The notes: a model not told the origin generated them from the sequence alone. A DNA stretch of 64,000 nucleotides from Amycolatopsis mongoliensis (GCF_030285665.1 NZ_CP127295.1:1488001-1552000), one strand, 5' to 3'. Counted from the stretch's first letter, positions 54,942-64,000 are shown. Numbers and translations: made by a program.

Positions 54942-55795
54942 CGGCCCCGGACCGAGCGTTCCGCCGCTTCGACGACGTTGCTGACGAGCATCGCCCGGGT
55001 CATCGGCCCGACCCCGCCGGGGTTCGGCGAGATCCAGCCCGCGACCTCGGCCACGTCCGGGTGAACATCGCCGGTGAGCTTGCCGTCCACGTGGGACACG
55101 CCCACGTCGAGCACCGCGGCGCCCGGGGCGACCATGTCCGGCGTGATGATCCCCGGCACCCCGGCCGCGGCGACCACGATGTCCGCGCGGCGGACCTCGG
55201 CGGCCAGGTCGCGGGTGCCCGTGTGGCACAGGGTGACGGTGGAGTTCTCGCTGCGGCGGGTCAGCAGCAGGCCCAGCGTGCGGCCGACGGTGATGCCGCG
55301 GCCGACGACCGTGACGCGCGCGCCGTTCAGCTCGACGCCGTGGCGCTTGAGCAGCTCGATGATCCCGTACGGCGTGCACGGCAGTGCACCCTGCTGGCCG
55401 AGCACCAGCCGGCCGAGGCTGACCGGGGCGAGGCCGTCGGCGTCCTTCTCCGGGTCGATGCGCTCGAGCACGCGGTTCGCGTCGAGGTGCTTCGGCAGCG
55501 GCAGCTGGACGATGTAGCCGTGGCACGTGGGATCGGCGTTCAGCTCGTCGACGACGGCTTCGAGCTTCTCCTGGGTGATGTCGGCCGGCAGGTCGCGGCG
55601 GATCGAGTTGATCCCGATCTTGCCGCTGTCGGCGTGCTTCATCCGCACGTACGAGTGCGACCCCGGGTCGTCGCCGACCAGGACGGTGCCCAGGCCCGGC
55701 GTCACCCCCTTCGCGGCCAGCGCCGCGACGCGCGGCCCGAGCTCCGCGAAAATGGCGTTCTTGGTGGCCTTGCCGTCGAGAATCTTCGCCGTCAC
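54938..55795 (-). CDS. folD: Bifunctional methylenetetrahydrofolate dehydrogenase/cyclohydrolase
   Basis: A 285-aa one-carbon enzyme interconverting 5,10-methylene- and 10-formyl-tetrahydrofolate with [18 protein letters not shown] holds the catalytic lysine; QLPLPKHLD and [16 protein letters not shown] (cofactor loop) are intact. I choose GTG 55795 (giving MTAKILDG, as in relatives) over ATG 55804 because CAGAAT lies 7 nt before it. Confidence 0.93.
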   Translation of the reverse strand: MTAKILDGKATKNAIFAELGPRVAALAAKGVTPGLGTVLVGDDPGSHSYVRMKHADSGKIGINSIRRDLPADITQEKLEAVVDELNADPTCHGYIVQLPLPKHLDANRVLERIDPEKDADGLAPVSLGRLVLGQQGALPCTPYGIIELLKRHGVELNGARVTVVGRGITVGRTLGLLLTRRSENSTVTLCHTGTRDLAAEVRRADIVVAAAGVPGIITPDMVAPGAAVLDVGVSHVDGKLTGDVHPDVAEVAGWISPNPGGVGPMTRAMLVSNVVEAAERSVRGR

Positions 55796-56025
55796 GACGC
55801 CCATTCTGGCAAAGCGACCCCCGCGCGTCGCTTCCAGGCGCGGGTGGTCGCAGCCCGTAGAGTGATCGTCACCCCCACACGGTCCACTCGCGACGCTGGC
55901 CGCGATCAACCTGTGATCTACCGCACGTTGCATCACGCGAGGTCAGACCGTGTGCCGCCGGGTCGCCGAGCGGCAAAACCCACATGCGGGGTGCACAGGC
56001 GCGCGCGAACAGTCAAAATGTCCCC

Positions 56026-58806
56026 GTGGCACAACCGACGACGCAGCTGAACGCGACCGAGCAGGACACCCTGGTCAAGCAGATCGGACTTGCCCTGCTC
56101 CGTGCCGCCCCGCGCGACTGGCGCAAGGTCACCGCGGAGTACCGAGCCGTCGGGAGGTACCACGAGCTCACCGGCGAGATCGTCACCGAGGACGGCACGG
56201 TGCACGAGTGGCTCGCGACGCACGACATCGCGACCCTCTTCGGCAGGCTGCGCGGTGGCATGTACCGCGACGGCCGCGGAACGTGGTTCAACGCGCGCTA
56301 CCAGCTCGACCACCCGTCCAGCTACAACCTCGAGTACAACCGTGACGAGCCGGTGTGGAACCTCGCGCCGCCGCCACAGGCCTATTCGGACGAGCTGCGG
56401 ATGTTCCCCCGCACCGAGGAGAACGTGCCCGAGTGGCTGATCCGGCGGATGTCCGGGCTCGGCCCGGAGCAGCCCGGACCGCACTTCCGGATCGCCCGGA
56501 TCTTCGACACGATCGGCCCCGCCGGCCGCCCGGTGATCAACCGCCCCGACCTCGAGGTCGAGGAGCAGGACCGGCTGCTGGAGTACCTCGACCACGCGCC
56601 GTTGGTCGTCACCGAGCGCGGCTACGACATCGACCGGCTGGCCGCGACCCCCGAGGCCACCGTCCCGGTCGCCTTCCACAGCGACGGCCAGTGGATCTGG
56701 CCCGCCGCCGTGAACTTCTACCTGCGCAAGTACGGCGTTTCGCCGGAATCGGACCTGGTCGAGCACGTCCGGGCGGTCGGCTTCACGCCGCCGCCGGTCG
56801 ACGAGCCGACACTGCAGGCCGCCGGCGCGTACCTGACCCGGGGCAACCAGCCGCCCCCGCAGCAGCAGCGCCCGGCCGGGCCGCCGCCGCAGGGCCCGCC
56901 GCCCCAGCAGGCGCCCGCGGGACCGCCGCCGACCATGGTCGCGCCGGCCCCGCCGGTCGTGCCGCCGCAGCAGCACCAGGAGCCGCCCGCGCCGGTGGAA
57001 GCGGCGCACGCCGCCGAGCCGGACGCGCCGGCCGAGGAGCACGCCTACGCCGATGAGGCCGAGTTCGCCGAAGAGGGCTACGACGACCAGGAGTTCGACG
57101 ACCGCTTCGCCGAGGAGGACTCCTACGGCGAAGAGGAGTACGAGCACCCCGAGCACGCCGTCGGCTCGAACGGCACGTCGCCGGAGCCGAACCGGGTGCC
57201 CGACCTCGAGGAGACCGCGGAGTACGTGCCCGACCAGCCGATCGGGCACGAGGAAGAGCCGCGCGACGGCGAGCACGCCGCGGGCCGGCCCGCCCACGAG
57301 GACGAGGGCGGCTTCGACGGCGAGCAGTTCCCGGAGCCGGCCGCCCACCGCCAGGACGACGCGCACCCGGCGTTCGACGCCGGTTCCCGGCGGGACGACG
57401 AGCCTTCGCACGCGGCCTTCCAGCCCGATGAGGAAGAGCCGTCGCACGCGGCCTTCCAGCCCGCCCAGGACGAGCCCGCACACGCCGCGTTCCAGCCCGG
57501 GCAGCAGCCGGAGCCCCCGGCCTTCCCGCCGCCGGGCCGGCCCCGGCCGGACGAGCCGTCCCACGGCGGGTTCCAGCCGCCGGAGCGCGCCGCGTTCGAC
57601 CCCGGACCGCCGACCATGATCACCCAGCCCGAGGTGCCCGGCGTGCTGCCGGTGCCGGAGCCACCGGCACCCCAGCCCCGGTCCCAGCCCGAGCCCGCGG
57701 AGCCGCCCGCCGCGCCGGCGCCCCGCTCGGGCCGCCGCGCGCTGCGCCGCGAGACCCCCGACCACCCCGTGCTCGCCGGCCTGCAGAGCAAGCTGGACGA
57801 GCTCGAGGTGCCCGAAAGCGGCTACAAGCTGGGCGAGCCCGCCGAGCACGGGTGGAGCGTCGAGCAGGTCGACGAGGGCTGGCGCGTCGGCTGGTACGAC
57901 GGCAAGCTCAGCAACCCCGCGGTGTTCGGCGACGCCGAAGACGCGGCCGCGTTCATGCTCGGCAAGCTGCTGCTCAACCCGGAGGGCCACGTGCCCGAGC
58001 CGGAACCCGAGCCCGAACCGGAGCCGGAGCCCGAGCCGGAACCGAAGCCGCAGCGGGTCGTCGCGACGCTGTCGCCGGAGGTCGCGACCGGGTCGTACCC
58101 GGTCCGCAAGCCCGAGCCGGTGCCCGCCCAGGAGCAGACGGCGTTCACGAGCGCCGATGAGCTGTTCGGCGACCTGGAAGACGACGAGCCCCCGGCCCCG
58201 CCGCGCCAGCCCGCCCCGCCCGCGCCGGTCCCGGCCGGACCGGGACCCCAGGCGGCGCAGCAGCAGACCGGACCGCCGCCCGCGGCCCCCGCGCCGCTCC
58301 GGCGTGAGCCGCCGTCGGCGCCGACCGTCCTGGCCGCCCCGGTGCCGCAGGGCGCCCCGCCGGTGCCGCCGCCCGCCGCACCGCCCGCGCCGCCGCGTCG
58401 TGAGGAGCCGGCCCGCCCGGCCGTCAACGGCGGTGGTGGCGGCAACCAGCAGCAGTGGCCGATCGGGCCGATGGCCGGGGAGCCGCCGCTGACGCTGTTC
58501 CGCGGCAAGGAGCTGCGCGAGCTGCCCGCGGGCAGCGAGCTGGACCGCTTCGGCGGGCCGAACGGCAACCTGACGTACGCGGCCGGCACGCCGTTCGCCG
58601 AGCGGTCGCTGGTGCCCGAGTGGGTGAACCGGCCGTACCACGTCTACCGCGTGCAGCGACCGCTCGAGGCGCTGGCCGGCGTCGCGATCCCGTGGTTCAA
58701 CCAGCCGGGCGGCGGGTCGGCGTACCTGCTCCCGGCGTCGATCGAGGAGCTCGTCGCCGAAGGCGACCTGATCGAGCTCGACCCGGGCGAACCCCCGATC
58801 GACTGA
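56026..58806 (+). CDS. TNT-domain (NAD+ glycohydrolase-fold) multidomain protein
   Basis: About 926 aa, without signal peptide or membrane helix. Residues about 15-145 resemble DUF600/YezG immunity-like domains (LVKQIGLALLRAAPRDWRKV, WFNARYQLD). A second domain (about 165-275) includes DGQWIWPAAVNFYLRKYG. A long acidic/Pro-rich linker contains four copies of EPSHAAFQP-like repeats (about 459-520) and an EP run (about 657-672); a domain near 585-650 (GWRVGWYDGKLS) sits inside it. The C-terminal about 110 residues are a TNT domain: ELDRFGGPNGNLTYAAGTPF, AERSLVPEW, AIPWFNQPGGG. TNT of M. tuberculosis cleaves NAD+. GTG 56026 has CAAAAT 6 nt upstream. Confidence 0.82.
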   Translation: MAQPTTQLNATEQDTLVKQIGLALLRAAPRDWRKVTAEYRAVGRYHELTGEIVTEDGTVHEWLATHDIATLFGRLRGGMYRDGRGTWFNARYQLDHPSSYNLEYNRDEPVWNLAPPPQAYSDELRMFPRTEENVPEWLIRRMSGLGPEQPGPHFRIARIFDTIGPAGRPVINRPDLEVEEQDRLLEYLDHAPLVVTERGYDIDRLAATPEATVPVAFHSDGQWIWPAAVNFYLRKYGVSPESDLVEHVRAVGFTPPPVDEPTLQAAGAYLTRGNQPPPQQQRPAGPPPQGPPPQQAPAGPPPTMVAPAPPVVPPQQHQEPPAPVEAAHAAEPDAPAEEHAYADEAEFAEEGYDDQEFDDRFAEEDSYGEEEYEHPEHAVGSNGTSPEPNRVPDLEETAEYVPDQPIGHEEEPRDGEHAAGRPAHEDEGGFDGEQFPEPAAHRQDDAHPAFDAGSRRDDEPSHAAFQPDEEEPSHAAFQPAQDEPAHAAFQPGQQPEPPAFPPPGRPRPDEPSHGGFQPPERAAFDPGPPTMITQPEVPGVLPVPEPPAPQPRSQPEPAEPPAAPAPRSGRRALRRETPDHPVLAGLQSKLDELEVPESGYKLGEPAEHGWSVEQVDEGWRVGWYDGKLSNPAVFGDAEDAAAFMLGKLLLNPEGHVPEPEPEPEPEPEPEPEPKPQRVVATLSPEVATGSYPVRKPEPVPAQEQTAFTSADELFGDLEDDEPPAPPRQPAPPAPVPAGPGPQAAQQQTGPPPAAPAPLRREPPSAPTVLAAPVPQGAPPVPPPAAPPAPPRREEPARPAVNGGGGGNQQQWPIGPMAGEPPLTLFRGKELRELPAGSELDRFGGPNGNLTYAAGTPFAERSLVPEWVNRPYHVYRVQRPLEALAGVAIPWFNQPGGGSAYLLPASIEELVAEGDLIELDPGEPPID

Positions 58807-58817
58807 TTTCCGTCCCG

Positions 58818-58850
58818 CGAAGGCCCGGTAGCCCGTCTGCCGGGCCTTCG
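58818..58850. terminator. Bidirectional terminator after the TNT gene
   Basis: CGAAGGCCCGG pairs with CCGGGCCTTCG, an 11-bp stem between the convergent TNT and pentapeptide-repeat genes. Confidence 0.78.
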
Positions 58851-58855
58851 TGCGT

Positions 58856-59443
58856 TCAGCGGATGACGAGCCCGTGGGCGGCGGCGAAGGCGATGGCCGT
58901 CTCGACGTCGACCTCGGCACCCCGCAGATCGGCCTGGACCAAGGCGTTCGCGTCCAGACGCGCACCGCGCAGGTCCGCGCCGTCGAGCTTCGCGGCCTGG
59001 AGGCGGGCGCCGGTCAGGTCGCTGGCGCGCAGGTCGGCGCCCGCGAGGTCGGCCTCGGTCAGGTTGGCTTCGCGCAGCCGCAGCCCGGACAGGCCCAGCT
59101 TGCGCAGCCGCGCCTTCGCGAGCGACGCCAGCGAGAGGTCGCACTCGGTCAGGGCGATGCCGGCGAACCCGCACTCGGCGAACGACGAGCCGAGCAGCGA
59201 ACACGACGTCCAGCGGCTTTCGACGAGCACCGAGCGGTCGAAGGTGCACGACCGGAACGCGGAAGCGTCGTGCCGCGAGCGGGAAAGATCGGCCCGGCTG
59301 AACAGGCAGTCGTCGAAGGTGCAGCCGCGCGTCCGCAGCCCGCTCAGGTCCGCCCCGGTGAAGTCGCACCCGGTGAACCGGCGCTTTTCCCACCACTGCC
59401 CGGACAACACCGCTTCGCGGTAGTCCTCCCCCGTCTCCAACAC
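58856..59443 (-). CDS. Pentapeptide-repeat protein
   Basis: About 195 aa made of A(D/N)LxX-type five-residue repeats (ADLAGADLRASDLTGARL), which fold into a right-handed quadrilateral beta helix. Such proteins can mimic DNA and protect gyrase, but many have other roles; no specific role is visible. GTG 59443, after GGGGG, is preferred over GTG 59482 (13 residues longer, overlapping the VOC gene). Confidence 0.85.
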   Translation of the reverse strand: MLETGEDYREAVLSGQWWEKRRFTGCDFTGADLSGLRTRGCTFDDCLFSRADLSRSRHDASAFRSCTFDRSVLVESRWTSCSLLGSSFAECGFAGIALTECDLSLASLAKARLRKLGLSGLRLREANLTEADLAGADLRASDLTGARLQAAKLDGADLRGARLDANALVQADLRGAEVDVETAIAFAAAHGLVIR

Positions 59444-59468
59444 GGCCCCCAGGGTGCCACACGCGCGG

Positions 59469-59927
59469 TCAGAGCTTCGCACCCTGGACGTAGTTCATCG
59501 CCTCGACGTACTCGGGCAGGTGCGCGCGCCGCGCCATTTCGGCTTCGTCCAGGTTCTCCAGGCGGGTCTGGATCCACCACAGGTTGCCGAAGGGATCGCG
59601 CACGCGCCCGACGCGGTCGCCGAAGAACAAGACCGTCTGGCGGGTCACCTCGATCGCCCCCGCTTCGATCGCGCGTCGCTGGGTTTCTTCGCTGTCCGGC
59701 ACGTAAAGCCGCAGGAACGCCGGGGTCGCCGCCCCGTCGTCCGGCGAGTCGAATGCCATCACGACCGCGTCGCCGATGCGGACCTCCGCGTGGCCGATCT
59801 TCCCGTCTTCGCCGACGACGCGGCCGAGCTCCTCGGCGCCGAAGGCCTGCTTCAGGAAGTCGAGCAGGCCGGCGGTGTCGTGGCCGATGATCCACGGGGT
59901 GACCGTTGTGTAGCCGTCGGGAACCAT
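59469..59927 (-). CDS. VOC-family (glyoxalase/bleomycin-resistance-like) protein
   Basis: 152 aa of the PhnB-type VOC fold: YTTVTPWIIGHDTAGLLDFL, FGAEELGRV, then RVGRVRDPFGNLWWIQT. Metal and substrate cannot be named. Divergent from the AraC gene, which probably regulates it. Confidence 0.87.
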   Translation of the reverse strand: MVPDGYTTVTPWIIGHDTAGLLDFLKQAFGAEELGRVVGEDGKIGHAEVRIGDAVVMAFDSPDDGAATPAFLRLYVPDSEETQRRAIEAGAIEVTRQTVLFFGDRVGRVRDPFGNLWWIQTRLENLDEAEMARRAHLPEYVEAMNYVQGAKL

Positions 59928-59972
59928 GTTTCCTCCTCAGTCGGTGTGGCCCCCGACCGTAAGCTCGAAGTA

Positions 59973-59987
59973 GGTCAGTTCCTGACC
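59973..59987. promoter_or_regulatory. Inverted repeat between VOC and AraC genes
   Basis: GGTCAG-TTC-CTGACC, perfect 6-bp arms, 16 nt before the AraC start. CATACT lies 6 nt before ATG 60004, a weak leaderless -10. Confidence 0.4.
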
Positions 59988-60003
59988 GCTGCATACTGGG
60001 CGC

Positions 60004-60825
60004 ATGGGAGTTCCGCTGCGGCCGCTGGCGGTCGCCGGGGCGCGGTCGGTGTACCTCGAAGTCGCGCCGCCCGCCGCGCTGGCCGGCGTCCTGGCCTGCG
60101 GCTGGCACGGGCGCACCGGCTGGGCGCGGCCGCTGCGCGCGCTCCCGGACGGCTGCGCGGACCTCGTCTGGGACGGCGACGCGCTCACCGTGGTCGTCAC
60201 CGTCGGCACTCCCCTGCGCTTGTGGGTCCCGGCGGCGGCGTCCCGCGTCGGCGTACGGCTGCGGTGCGGCGCCGCGGCCGCCGTGCTCGGCACGTCCATG
60301 CCGGAGCTGCCGGCCGTGACGAGGCTGAGCGACCTCTGGGGTGCGGACGCCCGGCACGCCGAAGAAACCCTGGCGACGACCGCCGATCCCTTGGCACAGC
60401 GCGGAATCCTCGAAGCGCTCGTCGCTCGCCGGCGAGCGACGCCGGACCGGCGGGTGCTGGCTGCCGTGCAAGCCCTCGGCGCGACCACGCGGACGTCCGA
60501 GGTCGCCGTCGGGCTCAGCGAACGCGCGCTGCGGCGGCACTTCGTCCACGCGGTCGGCGCCGGGCCGAAGCAGCTGCACCGCGTCCGGCGGTTCCAGCGG
60601 TTCCTGCGCCTTCTGGAGTCGCTCGCGGCCGGGCGGACGTCGCTGGCCGGCGTCGCCGCCGAGCTCGGGTACGCCGACCAGTCCCACCTCGGCCGCGAAT
60701 GCCGCCGCCTGTCGGGTTCTTCCCCCGCCGCGCTCGTGCGGGTGGCCGAAAAGTTCCAGACGGCACCGCGGCCCGCGCGCCACGATCTTCCGCATGTTCC
60801 GAGTCACGATCGCGGTGCGCGCTGA
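60004..60825 (+). CDS. AraC-family regulator
   Basis: 273 aa. A DUF6597-like N-terminal domain (ACGWHGRTGWARPLRALPDG, CADLVWDGD) precedes a C-terminal AraC helix-turn-helix (RALRRHFVHAVGAGPKQLHR, LAGVAAELGYADQSHLGREC). Its last 32 nt overlap the thioesterase start, so they are coupled. Confidence 0.89.
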   Translation: MGVPLRPLAVAGARSVYLEVAPPAALAGVLACGWHGRTGWARPLRALPDGCADLVWDGDALTVVVTVGTPLRLWVPAAASRVGVRLRCGAAAAVLGTSMPELPAVTRLSDLWGADARHAEETLATTADPLAQRGILEALVARRRATPDRRVLAAVQALGATTRTSEVAVGLSERALRRHFVHAVGAGPKQLHRVRRFQRFLRLLESLAAGRTSLAGVAAELGYADQSHLGRECRRLSGSSPAALVRVAEKFQTAPRPARHDLPHVPSHDRGAR

Positions 60826-61222
60826 CGACCTCGACGTCAACGGCCACGTCCGCGGCCCGGCCTACCTCGCCTACGCCGACCACGCGCGCTGGGTGTGCGT
60901 GCGGGCCGCGGGCATCGACCCGGGAGCGCTGGCCGCGCGCCGGATCGGCCCGGTGAACCTGGAGACGACCGTGCGGTTCCACCGCGAGCTCGTCCCGGGC
61001 AGCGAGGTCTCGGTCAGCTGCGTGTTCCAGTGGGGCTCAGGCAAAACTTCCCGCGTGGAACAGGAGTTCCACGCGCCGGATGGCACGCACGTCGCCTCGG
61101 TGTCATCGGTGTCGGGTCTGCTCGACCTCGACCGGCGCCGGCTGCTCCCCGACCCCGGGGCGTACTGGCAGGAGCTGGCCGCGCACCCCGAACTGCTGGG
61201 CCTGGCGCCGAAAACGACGTGA
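60794..61222 (+). CDS. Hotdog-fold acyl-CoA thioesterase
   Basis: 142 aa of the 4HBT family: VRADDLDVNGHVRGPAYLAY (with Asp/Asn-His catalytic region), then VNLETTVRFHRELVPGSEV. ATG 60794 lies inside the end of the AraC gene; its stop overlaps the methyltransferase GTG by 4 nt. Confidence 0.86.
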   Translation: MFRVTIAVRADDLDVNGHVRGPAYLAYADHARWVCVRAAGIDPGALAARRIGPVNLETTVRFHRELVPGSEVSVSCVFQWGSGKTSRVEQEFHAPDGTHVASVSSVSGLLDLDRRRLLPDPGAYWQELAAHPELLGLAPKTT

Positions 61223-61983
61223 GCTTTCCCGGCCCGCTCACTACGGTGACGACCGTGCCCGACCACGACTACGTCGACCCTTACCTCGCCTCGCTCTACG
61301 ACGCGATGAACCCGCGCGAGAGCAGCGGGGACTTCGCGTTCTACCTGCCGATGATCATGGCGGCGGAGTCGGTGCTGGACGTCGGCTGCGGCACCGGTTC
61401 CCTGCTGCACTGGGCCCGCGAGTCCGGCCACGAAGGACGGCTCGTCGGACTCGACCCCGCCGAGGGCATGCTCATCCAGGCCCGCCGCCGGGACGACATC
61501 GAGTGGGTGCACGGCGATTTGTCGACCGCCGCCTGGGACAGCGAGTTCGACTTCGCCGTGATGACCGGGCACGCGTTCCAGGTGCTGCTGACCGACGACG
61601 AGCTGCGCACGGCGTTCTCGGCCGTCCACCGCGCACTGCGGCCCGGCGGCCGGTTCGGCTTCGATACGCGCAACCCGGCCGCGCGCGCTTGGGAGCGCTG
61701 GACGCCCGCGAACGTCTGGGAAGCCGGCGAAGTGCGGTCGTGGAACGACGCCGGGCCGTTCGAAAACGGGTACGTGAGTTTCAAGACCACGTACGAAAGC
61801 CCGAACTGGGACGCGCCGCAGTACAGCGAAAGCACACTGCGGTTCCTCGACGTTCCTTCCCTGAACGGGTTCATCGAAGACGCCGGGTTGGTCGTCGACG
61901 AGCAGTACGGCTACTGGGACCGCACCCCGGTGACCGGCGACGGCCCCGAGATCGTCACGATCGTCCGGCGTCCGCTCACCTGA
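61219..61983 (+). CDS. SAM-dependent methyltransferase
   Basis: 254 aa of the Methyltransf_25 type: VLDVGCGTGSLLHWARESGH, GLDPAEGMLIQARR, LRPGGRFGFDTRNPAARAWE. Acceptor unknown. GTG 61219 overlaps the thioesterase stop (GTGA); an in-frame GTG near 61255 is possible. Ends overlapping the dnaE2 stop by 8 nt. Confidence 0.83.
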   Translation: MSFPGPLTTVTTVPDHDYVDPYLASLYDAMNPRESSGDFAFYLPMIMAAESVLDVGCGTGSLLHWARESGHEGRLVGLDPAEGMLIQARRRDDIEWVHGDLSTAAWDSEFDFAVMTGHAFQVLLTDDELRTAFSAVHRALRPGGRFGFDTRNPAARAWERWTPANVWEAGEVRSWNDAGPFENGYVSFKTTYESPNWDAPQYSESTLRFLDVPSLNGFIEDAGLVVDEQYGYWDRTPVTGDGPEIVTIVRRPLT

Positions 61984-64000
61984 AGTCGCGTGACTTCGCC
62001 TTGATCCGCATCGGCAACGCCTCGACGCGGTCGGCGAGCACGCTGACCACGCCGTCGGCCTTCTCCACCACCCCGCGGATCAGCAGCGCCGGGCTGGCAC
62101 GCGCGACGCGGTGGTAGCGCTGCCACAGGCCGAGCGTGCAGATCACGTTGACCATCCCCGTCTCGTCCTCGATGTTGAGGAAGGTGACGCCGCCCGCGGT
62201 CGCCGGGCGCTGGCGGTGCGTGACGGCGCCGCCGACCAGCACGCGCGCGCCGTCTTCGAGGTCGGCCAGGCCGTTCGCCGGGACGACGCCGAGCGCGTCG
62301 AGGCGGTCGCGGATGAACTCGGTCGGGTAGCTGTCCGGCGACACCCCGGTGGCCCAGACGTCCGCCGCCGCGAGGTCGAGCCCGTCCATCCCGGGCAGCA
62401 CCGGGGCCTGTGCGCCGACCAGGCCCGGCAGCTTCTCCGGCCGTTCCCCGGCGACGGCACCCGCGGTCCACAGCGCCTGCCGGCGATCGCCGCCGAACCC
62501 GGCGAACGCACCGGCGGTGGCCAGCGCCTCGATCTGCGGGGTCTTGAGCCGCACGCGGCGGGCGACGTCGGCCATGTCGGTGTAGTCGCCGGTCGCCTGC
62601 CTCTCGGAGACGATCCGCTTCGCGACGTCTTCGCCGATCATCCGGACGGTGCTCAGCCCGGTGCGCACGTCGTGGAACTTTCCGGTGCCCGGCTCCAGCG
62701 TCGCGTGCGGCAGGCTGCGGTTGATGTCCGGGCCGTGCACGGTGACGCCGTGGCGCCGCGCGTCGGCGACCAGTGACTGCGGCGAGTAGAAGCCCATCGG
62801 CTGCGCGCGCAGCAGGCCCGCGAGGAACGCGTCCGGGTGGTAGTACTTGAAGTAGGCGCTCGAAAACACCAGGTGCGCGAAGCTCAGCGCGTGGCTCTCC
62901 GGGAAGCCGAAGTTCGCGAAGGCCTTGAGCTTCAGGAAGATCTTCTGCGCCAGCTCGTCTTCGACCCCGTTCGCGGCGGCGCCTTCGAGGAACCGCTGCC
63001 GCAGCCGGTCCATCTTCCGGTCCGAGCGCTTCGACCCCATCGCGTGCCGCAGCTGATCGGCCTCCGCCGCGGTGAAGTTCGCGACGTCCAGCGCGATCTG
63101 CATCATCTGCTCCTGGAACAGCGGCACGCCCTTGGTCTTGTGCAGCGCGTTCTCCAGCAGCGGATGGTCGTACTCCCATTTCTCGATGCCCTGCTTGCGG
63201 CGGATGTACGGGTGCACCGAGCCACCCTGGATCGGGCCGGGCCGGATCAACGCGACCTCGACGGCCAGGTCGTAGAACTCCCGCGGCCGCAACCGCGGCA
63301 GCGTCGCCAGCTGCGCGCGGCTTTCGACCTGGAACACGCCGATCGCGTCGGCGCGGCACAGCATGTCGTAGATGTTCTCGTCGGTGAGGTCCAGCTCGGC
63401 GAGGTCGATCTTCTCGTCCTTGTGCTCCTCGACGAGGTCGAGCATGTAGTGCAGCGCCGAGAGCATGCCGAGGCCCAGCAGGTCGAACTTGACGAGCCCG
63501 GCGGCCGCGCAGTCCTCCTTCTCCCACTGGATGACGCTGCGGTCGGCCATCCGCGCCCACTCCACCGGCACGACCTGGCTCACCGGCTCGTGGCACATGA
63601 CCATCCCGCCGGAGTGGATGCCCAGGTGGCGAGGGAAGTCCTCGAGCGCGAAGGCGAGCTGCACGACCTCGTCCGGGATGTCGTGGTCGTGGTCCTTTTC
63701 TGTGCTGCGCAACGATCCCCAGCGGTCGATCTGCTTGCTCCAGGCGTCCTGCTGGCCCGGCGAGTAGCCGAGCGCGCGGGCGGCGTCGCGGACCGCCGAG
63801 CGGGCGCGGTAAGTGATGACGTTCGCGACCTGGGCGGTTCTGAGGCGGCCGTGCTTCTTGAAGACGTACTGGATGGCTTCTTCGCGGCGGTCGGACTCGA
63901 TGTCGAGGTCGATGTCGGGGTAGCCGTCGCGGTCCGGGGCGAGGAAGCGCTCGAAGAGCAGCTTGTTGGCCACCGAGTCGACCTTCGTGATGCCGAGCGC
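61976..64000 (-). CDS. dnaE2: Error-prone DNA polymerase III alpha subunit DnaE2 (partial, N-terminus off the right edge)
   Basis: C-terminal about 674 residues of a C-family polymerase used in damage-induced mutagenesis with ImuA/ImuB. The catalytic PDIDLDIE motif, the SHALSFAHLVFSSAYFKYY segment, helix-hairpin-helix region and C-terminal OB domain (ATAGGVTFLNIEDETGMVNV) are present. Absence of the Hsp-like tau-binding tail of DnaE1 favours DnaE2. The PHP domain and any imuAB genes lie outside the window. Confidence 0.92.
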   Translation of the reverse strand, partial: ALGITKVDSVANKLLFERFLAPDRDGYPDIDLDIESDRREEAIQYVFKKHGRLRTAQVANVITYRARSAVRDAARALGYSPGQQDAWSKQIDRWGSLRSTEKDHDHDIPDEVVQLAFALEDFPRHLGIHSGGMVMCHEPVSQVVPVEWARMADRSVIQWEKEDCAAAGLVKFDLLGLGMLSALHYMLDLVEEHKDEKIDLAELDLTDENIYDMLCRADAIGVFQVESRAQLATLPRLRPREFYDLAVEVALIRPGPIQGGSVHPYIRRKQGIEKWEYDHPLLENALHKTKGVPLFQEQMMQIALDVANFTAAEADQLRHAMGSKRSDRKMDRLRQRFLEGAAANGVEDELAQKIFLKLKAFANFGFPESHALSFAHLVFSSAYFKYYHPDAFLAGLLRAQPMGFYSPQSLVADARRHGVTVHGPDINRSLPHATLEPGTGKFHDVRTGLSTVRMIGEDVAKRIVSERQATGDYTDMADVARRVRLKTPQIEALATAGAFAGFGGDRRQALWTAGAVAGERPEKLPGLVGAQAPVLPGMDGLDLAAADVWATGVSPDSYPTEFIRDRLDALGVVPANGLADLEDGARVLVGGAVTHRQRPATAGGVTFLNIEDETGMVNVICTLGLWQRYHRVARASPALLIRGVVEKADGVVSVLADRVEALPMRIKAKSRDFR

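Noticed and set aside
55933..58965. A 1010-codon minus-strand open frame across the TNT gene
   Set aside because: Low-complexity R/G/L-rich shadow of the plus-strand gene, which has clear domains.

Overview
The window is GC-rich (roughly 70%, strong G/C third-position bias) and reads as the chromosome of a Pseudonocardiales actinobacterium, most like Amycolatopsis. The basis is GTG starts, actinobacterial gene pairings (folD-DUF3017, sdhCDAB, an SCO4848-type membrane protein beside a D,D-carboxypeptidase, a DUF3516 helicase), a TNT-domain protein, and several intergenic repeat families. The genus is inferred, not proven. I see no rRNA, tRNA, CRISPR array, insertion sequence or phage gene.

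Layout. 1-3092: a polyol/sugar locus (ABC solute-binding lipoprotein, zinc dehydrogenase) divergent from a SorC-type regulator, with two identical palindromic operators. 3105-12907: a repeat array, an HxlR/F420-reductase pair, a tiny secreted peptide, a C45 peptidase, a DUF3516 helicase, a duplicated acidic protein, a second repeat array, an MFS transporter and adenosine deaminase. 13120-21270: a coiled-coil protein, then a six-gene minus-strand operon for nucleoside uptake and pyrimidine salvage (BMP lipoprotein, ATPase, two permeases, cdd, deoA). 21583-27365: a GH27 alpha-galactosidase with an apparent frameshift, then the succinate dehydrogenase operon sdhCDAB. 27381-28553: an AbiEi/nuclease-like gene bracketed by two perfect, covarying palindromes. 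28570-36755: secreted subtilase, D,D-carboxypeptidase, an HxlR-controlled redox operon, a BrkB-type membrane protein, a P-loop kinase-like protein and trpS. 37099-43491: GH19 chitinase behind a DasR-box-like site, a MarR/cupin pair, exonuclease III, an MBL hydrolase, a degenerate repeat tract, and a TetR operon that holds an unlisted 28-codon membrane peptide. 43671-55795: icd, small secreted and membrane proteins, methyltransferases, AraC/DUF2000, a HhH-GPD repair protein, a frameshifted SpoU-type methyltransferase, two MFS pumps, an ArsR regulator, and folD-DUF3017. 56026-64000: a 926-aa TNT (NAD+ glycohydrolase-fold) protein, pentapeptide-repeat and VOC proteins, AraC, thioesterase and methyltransferase genes, and the 3' part of dnaE2.

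How the genes work together. The BMP-cdd-deoA operon plus the nearby add gene can import nucleosides, deaminate cytidine and adenosine, and release deoxyribose-1-phosphate. The secreted hydrolases (GH27, GH19, S8) suit a soil saprophyte, and DasR-like boxes would tie the glycosidases to aminosugar sensing. Several genes lack a ribosome-binding site and instead have a -10-like hexamer 6-7 nt before the start codon, which suggests leaderless mRNAs; I used this spacing to choose some starts.
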